From Chryseobacterium sp. CH25 (GTDB lineage Bacteria; Bacteroidota; Bacteroidia; Flavobacteriales; Weeksellaceae), in the NCBI RefSeq assembly GCF_004119455.1, contig NZ_NRQT01000006.1, forward strand, positions 124,001-188,000: DNA of 64,000 nucleotides, read 5' to 3'. The notes beneath the pieces are model-generated. The model was not told where the DNA came from and ran no database searches. It saw nothing but the letters and a program-made list of their open reading frames with translations. This document shows, piece after piece, positions 19,417 to 29,512 of the stretch. The stretch's first letter is position 1, and the number at the start of each line of letters is the position of its first letter. Both the position numbers and the translations under genes were made by a program.

Positions 19417-20529
19417 ATGAACTTTCTCAGACTTCCTTTTCTGGTTAAATTAACCCTTGTTGTTATTTCGGTTATTGGAATCGGATATCTTTTGGCATTG
19501 GGGCAAACTATTTTAGCACCTTTTTTCTTTGCATTCCTGATGGCCATGCTGTTTTTACCAGCCGCTACTTTTATGGAAAGAACACTAAGATTTCCGAGAT
19601 CTGTATCAACAATGACTTCCGTGTTCATTATGCTGATGATTTTGGCAGGAATCATCTATTTCTTCACCAATCAGTTATCAGATTTCAGCAAGGATCTTCC
19701 CCACCTGAGAGAGCAGTTTACTACTGTTTTTAATAATGCTCAGCACTGGGTTTCCAAAACCTTCAATGTTAAGGTAGATGAGCAGGTAGATTATATCAAC
19801 CAGGGATTGAATAAACTTCTATCTTCTTCCGGAGCTATTTTAGGATTTACATTTGGGATTTTTTCAACCGGATTTGGGTTTATCATATTCTTCACCCTGT
19901 TTTTCATCTTTATTTTAAATTATAGAAGGCTCTTAAACAACTTTATTGTTACTGTTTTCAAAGAAAGACATAAATCAAGTGTTCAAGCTGCGGTGAATGA
20001 AATTCGTGTAATGACCAAGAAGTACATCTTCGGACTTTGTCTTCAGGTTATCATCGTATCAATTCTAACCTCTATTGTTCTTACTGTTTTAGGAGTAAAA
20101 TATGCTATTCTTTTAGCAGTGTTAACAGGATTATTAAATGTAATTCCTTATCTGGGTATTTTCATTTCACTTCTTATCTCCTGTTTTATTGCATTTGCTA
20201 CTGGAAGTCCTTCAATCTGTATCTATGTGGCGATCGGTTATATCGGTATTCATGCTGTAGACGGAAATATTGTACTTCCATTTGTTGTAGGCTCCAGAGT
20301 AAAGATTAATGCTTTGTTTTCTTTTATAGGAATCCTTTTGGGTGAACATCTATGGGGAATTGCCGGAATGTTTCTTTGTATTCCTGCCATTGCCATTATT
20401 AAAATCATCTGTGAAAAAGTGGACGATTTAAAACCTTGGGGAAAATTGCTTGGAGAAGAAGAAAGACCAAACAAAAAGAAGAAAAGTTATAAGATCTCAA
20501 AGAATATTACGTTGAAAGAAATGGACTAA
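19417..20529 (+). CDS. AI-2E family transporter (PerM-like)
   Basis: A 370-residue inner-membrane protein with about eight membrane segments and a charged central region, of the AI-2E exporter/PerM superfamily. Typical features are the N-terminal LALGQTILAPFFFAFLMAML and the C-terminal GVKYAILLAVLTGLLNVIPYLG and HAVDGNIVLPFVVGSRVKINALF. Substrates of this family are mostly unproven; autoinducer export should not be assumed. The last 25 residues are Lys-rich. It has its own terminator. Confidence 0.9.
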   Translation: MNFLRLPFLVKLTLVVISVIGIGYLLALGQTILAPFFFAFLMAMLFLPAATFMERTLRFPRSVSTMTSVFIMLMILAGIIYFFTNQLSDFSKDLPHLREQFTTVFNNAQHWVSKTFNVKVDEQVDYINQGLNKLLSSSGAILGFTFGIFSTGFGFIIFFTLFFIFILNYRRLLNNFIVTVFKERHKSSVQAAVNEIRVMTKKYIFGLCLQVIIVSILTSIVLTVLGVKYAILLAVLTGLLNVIPYLGIFISLLISCFIAFATGSPSICIYVAIGYIGIHAVDGNIVLPFVVGSRVKINALFSFIGILLGEHLWGIAGMFLCIPAIAIIKIICEKVDDLKPWGKLLGEEERPNKKKKSYKISKNITLKEMD

Positions 20530-20563
20530 GCATCATTAGTAATAAATGATAAGTAATGAATAA

Positions 20564-20600
20564 TAAATAAGGCTGCTTTAAAAAGCAGCCTTATTTTTAT
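20564..20600. terminator. bidirectional terminator
   Basis: Stem AATAAGGCTGCTTT (20567-20580) with AAAGCAGCCTTATT, T-run to the right and A-run to the left. It separates the convergent AI-2E and bacteriocin-like genes. Confidence 0.88.
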
Positions 20601-20610
20601 TTGTATACCC

Positions 20611-20859
20611 TTATACACTTGCAGCACAATAGGGGTGCATTCCATTTGGACAGGTTTCTGTACAAAGAATATTAGCCTGTATATCTGGACAGTATCCATA
20701 ATCAGGTCCACCTCCACCACCAGGGCCTCCTAAACAAGGATCACCAGGTGGAATTTTACATGGACACCCTACAGGTCCGATATCACATTTCCCAATACCT
20801 GCTCCTCCCTGGATTTCTCTTAAGTTTGTTCGATTTAGTTTTTTAAGATTTTTCAACAT
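20611..20859 (-). CDS. bacteriocin-like peptide with double-glycine leader (Chryseobacterium type)
   Basis: An 82-residue peptide. The leader LKNLKKLNRTNLREIQGG ends in a double-glycine site as cut by C39-peptidase ABC exporters; the predicted mature part begins AGIGKCDIG and has eight cysteines plus a Pro/Gly stretch (PGDPCLGGPGGGGGPDYGYC). This matches the Chryseobacterium bacteriocin-like leader family known from genome annotation. No exporter, maturase or immunity gene is nearby, so export must rely on genes elsewhere. Antibacterial activity is not established. A good promoter lies at 20884-20916. Confidence 0.85.
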   Translation of the reverse strand: MLKNLKKLNRTNLREIQGGAGIGKCDIGPVGCPCKIPPGDPCLGGPGGGGGPDYGYCPDIQANILCTETCPNGMHPYCAASV

Positions 20860-20883
20860 AAAATTATTAGTTTAGTTTGTACT

Positions 20884-20916
20884 CAAATATAAATAATAAA
20901 ATGAGGCAAAACACAA
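20884..20916 (-). promoter_or_regulatory. Bacteroidota-type promoter for the bacteriocin-like peptide
   Basis: On the minus strand TATATTTG (complement of 20884-20891) matches the -7 element TAnnTTTG, with TTG (20914-20916) 22 bases upstream, inside the usual spacing range. The start codon at 20859 is 24 bases downstream. Confidence 0.65.
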
Positions 20917-21012
20917 CTTTAACTCATCATTAACATAGCCAATGTTTTATTTTATTAATAAAATCACAATATACTTATGTTTTTATTTTACATTTGATAT
21001 AAAATATTTATT

Positions 21013-21390
21013 ATGAAAATCATTAAACTCATCATCTGCATCTTATTCGGAGTTATGTTTATTAATGCAGGATTAGACAAATTCTTTCATTACAACCCGG
21101 TTCCCCCACTTACTGATGCGCAAATGAAACTGTATGCAGCATTTGGAGAAATAGGATGGTTATTACCATTGGTAGGAGCTGTAGAAGTAATTGGTGGTCT
21201 ATTATTTATTTTTCCAAAAACAAGAGCTCTGGGCGCCATTATCATCCTACCGGTTTTAACAGGAATTTTGATCCATAATGTTTACAGAGATCCTTCAACA
21301 ACAGGGATCTGTATTTCCGGAATACTATTTCTGATTAATCTCTGGATATTAATCGACAACAGAGAAAAGTATAAAAATCTGGTTGGATAA
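21013..21390 (+). CDS. DoxX family membrane protein
   Basis: A 125-residue protein with four membrane segments and the DoxX-type opening LFGVMFINAGLDKFFHY, then GAVEVIGGLLFIFPKTRALGAIIILP. DoxX proteins are small inner-membrane proteins of varied or unknown roles, some tied to thiosulfate:quinone oxidoreduction or redox stress. It stands alone, convergent with the acyl-CoA dehydrogenase gene. Confidence 0.85.
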   Translation: MKIIKLIICILFGVMFINAGLDKFFHYNPVPPLTDAQMKLYAAFGEIGWLLPLVGAVEVIGGLLFIFPKTRALGAIIILPVLTGILIHNVYRDPSTTGICISGILFLINLWILIDNREKYKNLVG

Positions 21391-21435
21391 TTCCTGAAAA
21401 CTAATAGATAACTGAATCCAATCCGTTATCTTTCA

Positions 21436-22793
21436 TTATATAAAAGCACTGAACCCCGTAATCGATCGTCCTACGATGAGCGAGTTAATTTCTTTTGTGC
21501 CTTCATAAGAATAAATAGCTTCAGCATCTGCTACGAAACGGGCAACATCATATTCAAGAAGAATACCATTTCCCCCCATCACTTCTCTTGCTCTGGACAC
21601 AATATCCCGGGTTCTTAATGTACAGAAAACTTTAGCTAGTGAAGCATGTTCATCTTTTAAAATTCCTTCATCCTGCATTTCAGACAATCTGAAAACCATA
21701 GTCTGCATCGCGGTAAGATTGGATAACATTTCCACCAAGTGCCCCTGAATCATCTGAAAGGAAGCAATCGGTTTTCCGAACTGCTCTCTTGTTCTGGTAT
21801 ATGCTAAAGCACTTTCGTAAGCTCCTCTTGCACATCCTGTTGCCATCCAGGCCACTCCTGCTCTCGTCATTCTCAGAACTTTCCCTGTATCTTTGAATGA
21901 ATTGGCATTCTGCAGACGATTTTCTTCTGCTACCAGGCAGTCTTTAAGAGTAATTAATCCATTCTGAACGATTCGTAAGGCCATTTTACCTTTGATTTTC
22001 TCCACAGAATATCCGGGATTATCTTTTTCAACAATAAATCCTTTCACTTCTCCGCTATCCAAATCTCTTGCCCAGATAATTACAAGATCTGCAAAAGTTG
22101 CGTTTCCTATCCATTTTTTCTGCCCATTTAAAATCCAGCCTTCCTCTGTTTTCTTACAAGTAACCGTAAGTCCGCCAGCTGCTCCGGAACCTACTTCCGG
22201 TTCTGTAAGCCCAAAAGCACCTATTTTCTCAAACTTCTGCATCTGCGGAAGCCATTTCTGTTTTTGTTCTTCTGAACCACAGATATAGATAGAACCCATT
22301 GCCAACCCAGACTGCACCCCAAAAAGGTAGCAATAGAAGCATCTATTCTTGCCATTTCCATAGCGATAACGCCTTCCATCAGAAAAGGCATTCCCGGGCA
22401 GCCATATCCTTCATAGGTTACTCCGCAGATATCCAGTTTTTGAAATTTTGGAATCAGTTCGAAAGGAAATTCGTCTCTAAGCCAGTAATGGTTTACCAAA
22501 GGCTTCACTTCTTTTTCCATAAAATCTCTTACTTTAAGCTGAATTTCCCGTTGTTCAGGGGTTAGAGTATGGTAGATATCGTAAAAATCACCATCAATGG
22601 GAGGAAGTTCTTTCTTTTTCTTATCGGGATCCAACATTTTCATAAGTCCCGAAAGCTGTTTATCATCCAACTTTGAAAAATTATGCATCAGTTTGGGAAG
22701 ATCTACTTTTTGAGAAATAGCACTCAGCTGCTCAAAATCTATAGATGTAAATAGCCCAATGGCATTTCTGATTTTAGAAAAGGTATTTGACAT
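21436..22793 (-). pseudogene. acyl-CoA dehydrogenase, one frameshift (probably sequence error)
   Basis: A flavoenzyme of the acyl-CoA dehydrogenase superfamily, oxidising acyl-CoA to enoyl-CoA and passing electrons to ETF. The best start is the ATG at 22793 (MSNTFSKIRN). The frame breaks at the run complementary to 22321-22325 (five T on the coding strand); one more T restores IATFFGVQSGLAMGSIY and a 452-residue protein. FAD/substrate motifs FGLTEPEVGSGAAG and, near the end, YEGTKEINSLIVGRSITG are intact. The length and the N-terminal 60-residue extension resemble glutaryl-CoA-type dehydrogenases, but the substrate is uncertain. Confidence 0.9.
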
Positions 22794-23002
22794 AATGATA
22801 TATTGTGATTTTGGTTTGTAAAAAGATAAGCAAAAATTACTCCGAAAACAAACTCCAAACTCACTTATCATTTACAAAACACTAATAATCAAAACATTAA
22901 AATACAATTTTCTCTTTACAAGTTTTTTGCTTCTCATTTTCAAACATTACAAAGAATCCTGACTGAACTTTGACTCAAGCAAAATCTCAAAAATCTTACG
23001 CT

Positions 23003-23923
23003 ATGAAAACGAATTATATTACACTATCATTATCAACCCTTCTTTTACTGGGTATCTATTCATGTAAAAAGGGTGAAGCCACCAGCGGTGAACTTAAAAG
23101 TTATGAAGCTACAACGGATTCTGCAGCAGTTGTAGCAGACAGTGTTTCATCTGTTGCAAGTATGGAAGTAAAAGACAAACAGTTCATCAAGACTGCAGAT
23201 GTGAATATGGAAGTGAAAGATGTTTACAATGCTACTATTTCTATTGAAAAGTCTGTTCAGGATCTTGGAGGTTTTGTTACCAAAAGCAATCTGCAAAGCA
23301 ATGTAGCTTATGAAGACACTTACAACACTTCTGACACGGAAGCCATGCTCATCAAAAAATACAAGACTGAAAACACAATGCAGGTAAGAGTACCTACTGA
23401 AAAATTGGGAGAGCTTCTAACAGCGATCAACACCAGCAAATTATTTTTAAATTCAAGAACAATTAATGCAGAAGATGTTACAGCCAATATCAAATATTCG
23501 GAACTGGAAGCAAAAAGAAACCAGAAGACTTCAGAAAATATTGAGAAGATAAAAAACAATAAAGACAAAGTAACCCTGGATGACAATAACATGTCTGAAG
23601 GAAACCTTCAAAAACTGAATACCTTGAATATGGCCGACAACCTGAAATACAGCACTGTTGACATCTACATCAAAGAACCCAAACTACGCATTGCAGAAAT
23701 TGCAGTTACCAATACAGACAGCATTGATAATAAATACAAATACAATTTTATCCATGATGCTAAAGATGGTTTCGTCTATGGATTTTATCTGATTCAAAGA
23801 ATTATTGTTGGTCTTATCAACATCTGGCCCATCGTATTAATTGCAGGCGGACTGTTTTATTTCCTAAGAAAAAGAAAAGTAAAAAGATCTGAACTTTCTA
23901 AACCTTCAGAACAGAGCTCCTAA
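23003..23923 (+). CDS. DUF4349 domain lipoprotein
   Basis: From the ATG at 23003 (MKTNYITLSL) this is a 306-residue protein with lipobox YSCKKGE. The central domain (SIEKSVQDLGGFVTKSNLQS onward) matches DUF4349, with a predicted helical segment ELEAKRNQKTSENIEKIKNNKD, and there is one C-terminal membrane segment (about 265-285) followed by basic residues. DUF4349 proteins are envelope proteins of unknown role. An upstream start at 22970 would spoil the signal peptide and is less likely. A terminator follows. Confidence 0.85.
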   Translation: MKTNYITLSLSTLLLLGIYSCKKGEATSGELKSYEATTDSAAVVADSVSSVASMEVKDKQFIKTADVNMEVKDVYNATISIEKSVQDLGGFVTKSNLQSNVAYEDTYNTSDTEAMLIKKYKTENTMQVRVPTEKLGELLTAINTSKLFLNSRTINAEDVTANIKYSELEAKRNQKTSENIEKIKNNKDKVTLDDNNMSEGNLQKLNTLNMADNLKYSTVDIYIKEPKLRIAEIAVTNTDSIDNKYKYNFIHDAKDGFVYGFYLIQRIIVGLINIWPIVLIAGGLFYFLRKRKVKRSELSKPSEQSS

Positions 23924-23954
23924 CCTATAGGTTATCATCATAATTTTAGATTTT

Positions 23955-23990
23955 ACAACCTCCTGTTTTCAGGAGGTTTTTATTTTTTTT
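23955..23990 (+). terminator. terminator after DUF4349 gene
   Basis: Stem AACCTCCTG (23957-23965) with CAGGAGGTT (23970-23978), then a long T-rich tract. Confidence 0.88.
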
Positions 23991-24065
23991 AAAAAAATCT
24001 GTAACGATTGTAATACCCCTCTTACCTACTGTTTAAAAGAATAGAAAATCAAAAAAATATATACT

Positions 24066-24939
24066 ATGAAAAATTTAATGAAACTTGGATTCGCTGCATT
24101 ACTGTCAATACATTTCACTACAGCTACTGCACAGAATAAGAATACAGAAAATGAGAACAGCCTTTTATGGGAAATATCCGGAAACGGACTTTCTAAGCCT
24201 TCTTACATTGCCGGAACATTTCATATCTTATGCAACAAAGATTTTGAGATAAAACCTAAAACCTGGAACGCCCTTAATCAAGCTGAAAACTTTGTAATGG
24301 AAATTAATTACACGGATCAAAATGAAATGGCTGCCATGCAGAAAATGATGGCTGCAGATAAAAAGATTTCTGAGCAACTGACTCCTGAGGAAGCAAAGGA
24401 GCTGGATAAAATACTGGCTGATTACGGAACCAACCTGAAAAATGTTGATAATCAAAGCCCGCAAGCTCTTTATTCTCTTGTTGCTACAAAAGCCATCCCA
24501 TGTCCCCCAAATGAAGTGAAGATGTATGAAATTGAATTGCTAAAAGCTGCCTTAAAAAATAAGAAAAACATCAGTGGACTGGAAAAGGTTGACGACCAAG
24601 TTAATGCCATTGGCCAATCATATGATCTGAAAGAGGTAATATCTCAGCTAAAATTAAGTAATGAATATACTATTGCTTCACAAAAAATGACGGAAGCATT
24701 TAAAATGAAAATTTAAAAAGCTTGGATCAGCTCATTAAAAACCCAAAATTCATGAATAAAAACAGGAAAAATTCATGCTGACCGACCGAAATGTAAAATG
24801 GGCAGAGAAAATGCCTGAAATAATGAAAAAACAAAGCTCTTTCTTTGCTGTAGGCGGTGGACATTTATGGGGTAATAACGGGCTCATCAACCTTCTTAAA
24901 GCAAAAGGATATACAGTAAAGCCTGTATCCAACTTATAA
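24066..24939 (+). pseudogene. TraB/GumN family protein, two frameshifts (probably sequence errors)
   Basis: A secreted protein of the TraB/GumN family (signal peptide to TATAQ; family start LLWEISGNGLSKPSYIAGTFHI, with the GTxH motif at GTFH). The frame breaks at the A-run 24708-24711 and again at 24767-24771; one added A at each restores MKNLKSLDQLIKNPKF and then FMLTDRNVKWAEKMPEIMKK, ending with the family's FFAVGGGHLWGNNGLINLL motif. The repaired protein has 291 residues, normal for the family. These are putative haem-binding or metalloprotease-like proteins; function is not settled. The sigma factor gene starts 24 bases downstream. Confidence 0.88.
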
Positions 24940-24962
24940 TAATAACCAACCATGAAACTATT

Positions 24963-25472
24963 GTGAGTACTCCCACTGAAACAGCCTTTTTAAAGCTTGT
25001 CAATCAGCACAAAGGCATTTTATACAAAGCTTCCCGGATCTATGCAGATTCCATAGAAGACCGGGAAGATCTTCAGCAGGAAATCCTTATCCAGCTGTGG
25101 AAATCTTATCAAAACTTCAAAGGAAACAGTGAATTTTCTACCTGGATGTATCGGGTTGCCATCAACACTGCCATTACTTTTTTAAAGAAAGAAAAACAGA
25201 GAGCAAAAAATCATACAGACTCACCCCATCATTTTGAAGTACAACAGGAAGATTACAATCCTACAAAAGATAAACAGCTGGAGATTTTCTACCATGCCGT
25301 GCAGGAACTGAATTCTCTGGAAAAGGCTGTCATCTTCTATTTCATGGAAGGAATGTCACATAAAGAAATTGGAAGCAACCTCGGGCTTAGCGAAGGAAAT
25401 GCCCGTGTAAAACTCAACAGAACAAAAGAAAAAATACAGCAAATCATAAAAAAATCAGGTTATGAATTTTGA
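24963..25472 (+). CDS. RNA polymerase ECF-type sigma-70 factor
   Basis: A 169-residue sigma factor with a region 2 (about 15-85: ILYKASRIYADSIEDREDLQQEILIQLW, then FSTWMYRVAINTAI) and region 4 (about 115-165: LEKAVIFYFMEGMSHKEIGSNLGLSEGNARVKLNRTKEK). The start is GTG. It overlaps the next gene by 11 bases; that gene is probably its anti-sigma factor or membrane partner. Target genes cannot be told. Confidence 0.93.
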   Translation: MSTPTETAFLKLVNQHKGILYKASRIYADSIEDREDLQQEILIQLWKSYQNFKGNSEFSTWMYRVAINTAITFLKKEKQRAKNHTDSPHHFEVQQEDYNPTKDKQLEIFYHAVQELNSLEKAVIFYFMEGMSHKEIGSNLGLSEGNARVKLNRTKEKIQQIIKKSGYEF

Positions 25473-26067
25473 TCAATTAAAAGAACAGTGGAATAATGAA
25501 GACAGCAATGTTCATATTCCGGAAACTATAGAACAGTTAAAAGAGAGCAAACATCCTATTGAAAAAGTTCAGAAGAGCATGAAAAAAGAATTTCCGGCAC
25601 AGGTAATAGCTATCATTCTTATAGGATTCTTTCCTTTACAGTTTAAATTCCCATCTTCTCAGTACCTTATTTATTATATATCCTATGTGATGATGGTCGT
25701 TATTTCAACCTATTACCTTTACGGATTCTATAAATTTTACAAGCAAACTGAGCTCTATACAGGAAACACTAAAAACAGTCTTTGGAAAATTTATCATGAA
25801 CTTAAGCTGAATATGGAGAGATACCAGTCCTTTGGATTTTTACTGTTACCTCATTTCCTGCTTACTCTTGGCTTAGTAATCTACAATACTTTGGAAGAAA
25901 AAGGAAAAACATTATCTGAAATTACCAACACGAGTCAGACAGCTTTAATTGTAACGGTTTTATTGGGAACTATTTTTGTGGTGGCCAGTATTATTCTCTG
26001 GACAAAATACATCTACGGACGCCCTGCCAAACAATTGGAAAACATACTGAATGAAATAGAGGAATAA
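25462..26067 (+). CDS. membrane protein, probable anti-sigma partner
   Basis: A 201-residue protein with a soluble N-terminal region (about 1-40, NFDQLKEQWNNEDSNVHIPE) and four membrane segments (about 45-58, 68-90, 115-135, 155-177). Its overlap with the sigma factor gene and its build, a cytoplasmic N-terminus before membrane segments, suggest an anti-sigma role. I see no zinc-binding anti-sigma motif (HxxxCxxC), so the call is from context. Confidence 0.7.
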   Translation: MNFDQLKEQWNNEDSNVHIPETIEQLKESKHPIEKVQKSMKKEFPAQVIAIILIGFFPLQFKFPSSQYLIYYISYVMMVVISTYYLYGFYKFYKQTELYTGNTKNSLWKIYHELKLNMERYQSFGFLLLPHFLLTLGLVIYNTLEEKGKTLSEITNTSQTALIVTVLLGTIFVVASIILWTKYIYGRPAKQLENILNEIEE

Positions 26068-26083
26068 TATTTTAAACCTCATA

Positions 26084-26125
26084 AAAAGACAACCTCAGAT
26101 CATTTCTGAGGTTGTCTTTTTTAAA
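26084..26125 (+). terminator. terminator after the sigma factor operon
   Basis: Stem AAAAGACAACCTCAGA (26084-26099) with TCTGAGGTTGTCTTTT, loop of about four bases, T-run to about 26122. Confidence 0.9.
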
Positions 26126-26154
26126 AAATCGTTATTTATCATCTTCAAATTTAT

Positions 26155-26181
26155 TTGAGGTTTTATTTTTCCTTAAATTTG
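26155..26181 (+). promoter_or_regulatory. probable promoter of pgi
   Basis: TTG at 26155-26157 and TAAATTTG (26174-26181, matches TAnnTTTG), spacer 16 bases, one below the usual range. The pgi start is 82 bases downstream. Confidence 0.5.
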
Positions 26182-26262
26182 CAAATCAGAAATAAATCGT
26201 TATGGATTTCTACAAATCTTGATCCGGCGTATTATTTTTCTGAACTATAAATTCTCAACAAT

Positions 26263-27903
26263 ATGCTATCAAAAATAAATCCTATACAAACCAACAGCTG
26301 GAAAGCCCTTGATGAACATTTTGCATCCAACGATCTTGAACTAAGAAGTCTTTTTCAGTACAATCCGAATCGTTTTACAGAATTCTCTCTGCAAAAGGAG
26401 AACTATCTTTTTGATTATTCTAAAAATCTGATTGATTCAAGAACAAAAGAACTTTTACTAGACCTGGCAGAAGAATGTCAGTTAAAAGATGCTATTTCTA
26501 AAATGTTCTCCGGAGATAAAATCAATGAAACGGAAGGAAGAGCAGTTTTACATACTGCTTTGAGAGATTTTTCCGATCGTGAAATCCTTGTTGACGGTGA
26601 AAACATTAAACCACAGATCAAAAGAGTACTGAACCACATGAAAGCGTTTTCTGAAAAAATCATTTCAGGAGAACATAAAGGGTTCAGTGGAAAAGAGATC
26701 ACAGATGTGGTAAATATCGGAATCGGAGGTTCAGATTTGGGGCCTGTAATGGTTTGTTCGGCTTTAAAGCACTTTAAAACAAGGCTGGACGTTCACTTTG
26801 TGTCCAATGTAGACGGAAATCATATTGCAGAGGTTGTTAAAAACCTGAATCCGGAAACTACTCTATTCATCATTGCTTCTAAGACATTTACCACTCAGGA
26901 AACAATGACGAATGCCAACTCAGCAAAAGACTGGTTCCTTAAGGCAGGGAAACAGGAAGATGTAGCAAAACATTTCGTGGCTTTATCTACTAATATTGAA
27001 GCTGTTAAACAGTTCGGAATTGCAGAAGAGAACATTTTCGAATTCTGGGATTGGGTAGGTGGAAGATACTCCCTTTGGAGTGCTATCGGATTAAGTATTG
27101 TATTGGCGGTTGGCTATGAAAACTTTGAGCAGCTTTTAAAAGGTGCTTTTGATACGGACCAACATTTCCAAACCGAAGATTTCGCAGAAAATGTTCCTGT
27201 ATTAATGGGGCTTTTAGGAATCTGGTACCGTAATTTCTATGCAGCAACAAGCTATGCTATTCTTCCATATTCACAATATCTGGACAGATTTGCAGCTTAT
27301 CTTCAGCAGGGAGATATGGAAAGTAACGGAAAATGTGTAGACAGAAATGGAGAATTCGTAGAATATGAAACAGGACCAATTATTTGGGGAGAACCTGGAA
27401 CAAACGGACAACATGCATTCTATCAACTGATTCACCAAGGTACAGAATTAATTCCGGCAGACTTTATTGCTTATGCTAAGAGCTCTAATAAGGTTTCTGA
27501 CCATCAGGATAAATTATTAGCAAACTTTTTCGCTCAGACTGAAGCACTTGCCTTCGGAAAAACGGAAGAAGAAGTAGAAGAAGAGCTTAGAAATGCGGGG
27601 AAATCCGATGAAGAAATTGATAAACTGTTAAACTTTAAGGTTTTCCACGGAAACACTCCAACTAACTCAATATTATTCAAGGAATTAACTCCATTTACAC
27701 TAGGTCAGTTAATCGCTATGTACGAACATAAAATCTTCGTTCAGGGTGTTATATGGAATATTTTCAGTTTCGATCAGTTTGGAGTAGAACTAGGTAAAGT
27801 ACTTGCTAACAAAATCTTACCAGAGCTTGAAAGCAAGGAGACCGTAACGTCACATGACAGTTCTACAAATGGTTTGATCAACTATTATAAAGAATTTAAG
27901 TAA
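26263..27903 (+). CDS. pgi: glucose-6-phosphate isomerase
   Basis: A 546-residue cytosolic enzyme that interconverts glucose 6-phosphate and fructose 6-phosphate. Family motifs are clear: [56 protein letters not shown] (catalytic Glu and His) and [19 protein letters not shown] near the end. Length is normal. It is followed by folD after 44 bases, perhaps in one transcript. Confidence 0.98.
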   Translation: MLSKINPIQTNSWKALDEHFASNDLELRSLFQYNPNRFTEFSLQKENYLFDYSKNLIDSRTKELLLDLAEECQLKDAISKMFSGDKINETEGRAVLHTALRDFSDREILVDGENIKPQIKRVLNHMKAFSEKIISGEHKGFSGKEITDVVNIGIGGSDLGPVMVCSALKHFKTRLDVHFVSNVDGNHIAEVVKNLNPETTLFIIASKTFTTQETMTNANSAKDWFLKAGKQEDVAKHFVALSTNIEAVKQFGIAEENIFEFWDWVGGRYSLWSAIGLSIVLAVGYENFEQLLKGAFDTDQHFQTEDFAENVPVLMGLLGIWYRNFYAATSYAILPYSQYLDRFAAYLQQGDMESNGKCVDRNGEFVEYETGPIIWGEPGTNGQHAFYQLIHQGTELIPADFIAYAKSSNKVSDHQDKLLANFFAQTEALAFGKTEEEVEEELRNAGKSDEEIDKLLNFKVFHGNTPTNSILFKELTPFTLGQLIAMYEHKIFVQGVIWNIFSFDQFGVELGKVLANKILPELESKETVTSHDSSTNGLINYYKEFK

Positions 27904-27947
27904 AAAAGGAAAGTAAAAATAAATCTAAATAAAAGTAAAAAGTAAAA

Positions 27948-28832
27948 ATGGCAGAAATTCTTGACGGACTTAAAGTATCCAAGGAAATCAAAGCAGAGAT
28001 CAAAGCTGAAGTGGAAAAAATCCTTGCAAGCAAAAGAAGGGCCCCTCATTTGGTCGCAATTCTTGTAGGAAACAACGGAGCAAGCAAGGCTTATGTAAAT
28101 GCAAAAGTAAAAGACTGTGAAGAAGTAGGATTTCAATCCAGCTTAATCAAATTCCCAAGCACAGTTTCAGAATCTGAATTATTGGAAACAATTGACGAAC
28201 TTAATAAATCTAAAGCAGTTGACGGTTTCATTGTTCAGTTACCTTTACCGGATCAGGTTGATCAGGAAAAAATCATCAATGCTATTGATCCAAGAAAAGA
28301 TGTGGACGGATTCCACCCTGAAAACTTCGGAAAAATGGCTCTTGAAATGGACACATTCTTACCGGCAACTCCTTTCGGGATCTTAACATTACTGGAAAGA
28401 TATAATATTGAGACTAAAGGGAAAGACTGTGTAATCATCGGAAGAAGTAAAATTGTAGGAAGACCAATGAGTATCTTGATGGGAAGAAAAGATTTCCCTG
28501 GAAATTCAACCGTTACCCTTACACACTCATACACAAAAGACATTGAAGAATATACTAAGAAGGCAGACATCGTTATTACAGCTTTGGGAGATCCTCATTT
28601 CTTAAAAGGAGAAATGATTAAGCAAGGTGCCGTAATTGTTGACGTAGGTATCACAAGAGTAGACGATGATTCTCCAAAAGGATATTACCTTGCCGGTGAT
28701 GTAGATTTTGACAGCTGTGCAGCAAAGGCAAGCTGGATTACACCGGTTCCTGGAGGAGTAGGCCCTATGACAAGAGCAATGTTGATGAAAAACACCATCA
28801 TTGCTTATAAAACTTCGGTCTATAACGACTAA
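27948..28832 (+). CDS. folD: bifunctional methylenetetrahydrofolate dehydrogenase/cyclohydrolase
   Basis: A 294-residue FolD that makes 10-formyl-THF from methylene-THF in two NADP-linked steps in the cytosol. Seen are YVNAKVKDCEEVGF with the catalytic Lys, VDGFIVQLPLPDQV, DVDGFHPENFG, VIIGRSKIVGRPMSILM and the C-terminal PVPGGVGPMTRAMLM. Length is normal. The queE start follows after 7 bases. Confidence 0.98.
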   Translation: MAEILDGLKVSKEIKAEIKAEVEKILASKRRAPHLVAILVGNNGASKAYVNAKVKDCEEVGFQSSLIKFPSTVSESELLETIDELNKSKAVDGFIVQLPLPDQVDQEKIINAIDPRKDVDGFHPENFGKMALEMDTFLPATPFGILTLLERYNIETKGKDCVIIGRSKIVGRPMSILMGRKDFPGNSTVTLTHSYTKDIEEYTKKADIVITALGDPHFLKGEMIKQGAVIVDVGITRVDDDSPKGYYLAGDVDFDSCAAKASWITPVPGGVGPMTRAMLMKNTIIAYKTSVYND

Positions 28833-28839
28833 TTTTAAA

Positions 28840-29469
28840 ATGAATAAAGAACAAGATATTTTATTAAAAGAAGGTAAAATGCTCCCTGTAATGGAGCATT
28901 TTTACACTTTACAGGGAGAAGGAGCACACACCGGAAAAGCCGCTTATTTCATCAGATTAGGGGGTTGCGATGTGGGTTGCCACTGGTGTGATGTAAAGGA
29001 AAGCTGGGATCCGGAGCTTCATCCGTTGATGGATGCTGTGGAAATTGCAGAAACAGCCGCAAAACATTGTAAAACCATCGTTCTTACAGGAGGTGAACCT
29101 CTTACCTGGAATCTGGAAATTCTGACTTCCAAATTAAAGGAACTTGGATGCACTATTCACATTGAAACTTCAGGAGCATATCCTATGAGTGGACATTTGG
29201 ATTGGATTACCCTATCCCCGAAGAAAACTGGATTACCCAAAGAAGAGATCTATCAAAAAGCCCATGAGCTTAAAGTTATCGTTTTCAACAATCATGACTT
29301 TGCATTTGCAGAGGAACAGGCAGCCAAAGTTTCTGAAAACTGTAAGCTTTATCTTCAGAGCGAATGGAGCAAGAGAGATGATATGTATCCTAAGATTACA
29401 GATTTTATTCTGGAACATCCGGAATGGCAGGCTTCAGTTCAGACCCATAAATATCTGAATATACCTTAA
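28840..29469 (+). CDS. queE: 7-carboxy-7-deazaguanine synthase QueE
   Basis: A radical SAM enzyme of queuosine/deazapurine synthesis, converting 6-carboxytetrahydropterin to 7-carboxy-7-deazaguanine. The ATG at 28840 (MNKEQDILLKEGK) gives 209 residues; a longer reading from 28801 overlaps folD and is unlikely. The cluster motif GGCDVGCHWCDVK (CX3CX2C) follows HFYTLQGEGAHTGKAAYFIRL, the typical QueE opening, and TGGEPL is present. Other que genes are not in the window. Confidence 0.95.
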   Translation: MNKEQDILLKEGKMLPVMEHFYTLQGEGAHTGKAAYFIRLGGCDVGCHWCDVKESWDPELHPLMDAVEIAETAAKHCKTIVLTGGEPLTWNLEILTSKLKELGCTIHIETSGAYPMSGHLDWITLSPKKTGLPKEEIYQKAHELKVIVFNNHDFAFAEEQAAKVSENCKLYLQSEWSKRDDMYPKITDFILEHPEWQASVQTHKYLNIP

Positions 29470-29512
29470 AAATACGTACATTAGCTGGCCCTTCCTGTTA
29501 TAATACCGATAG

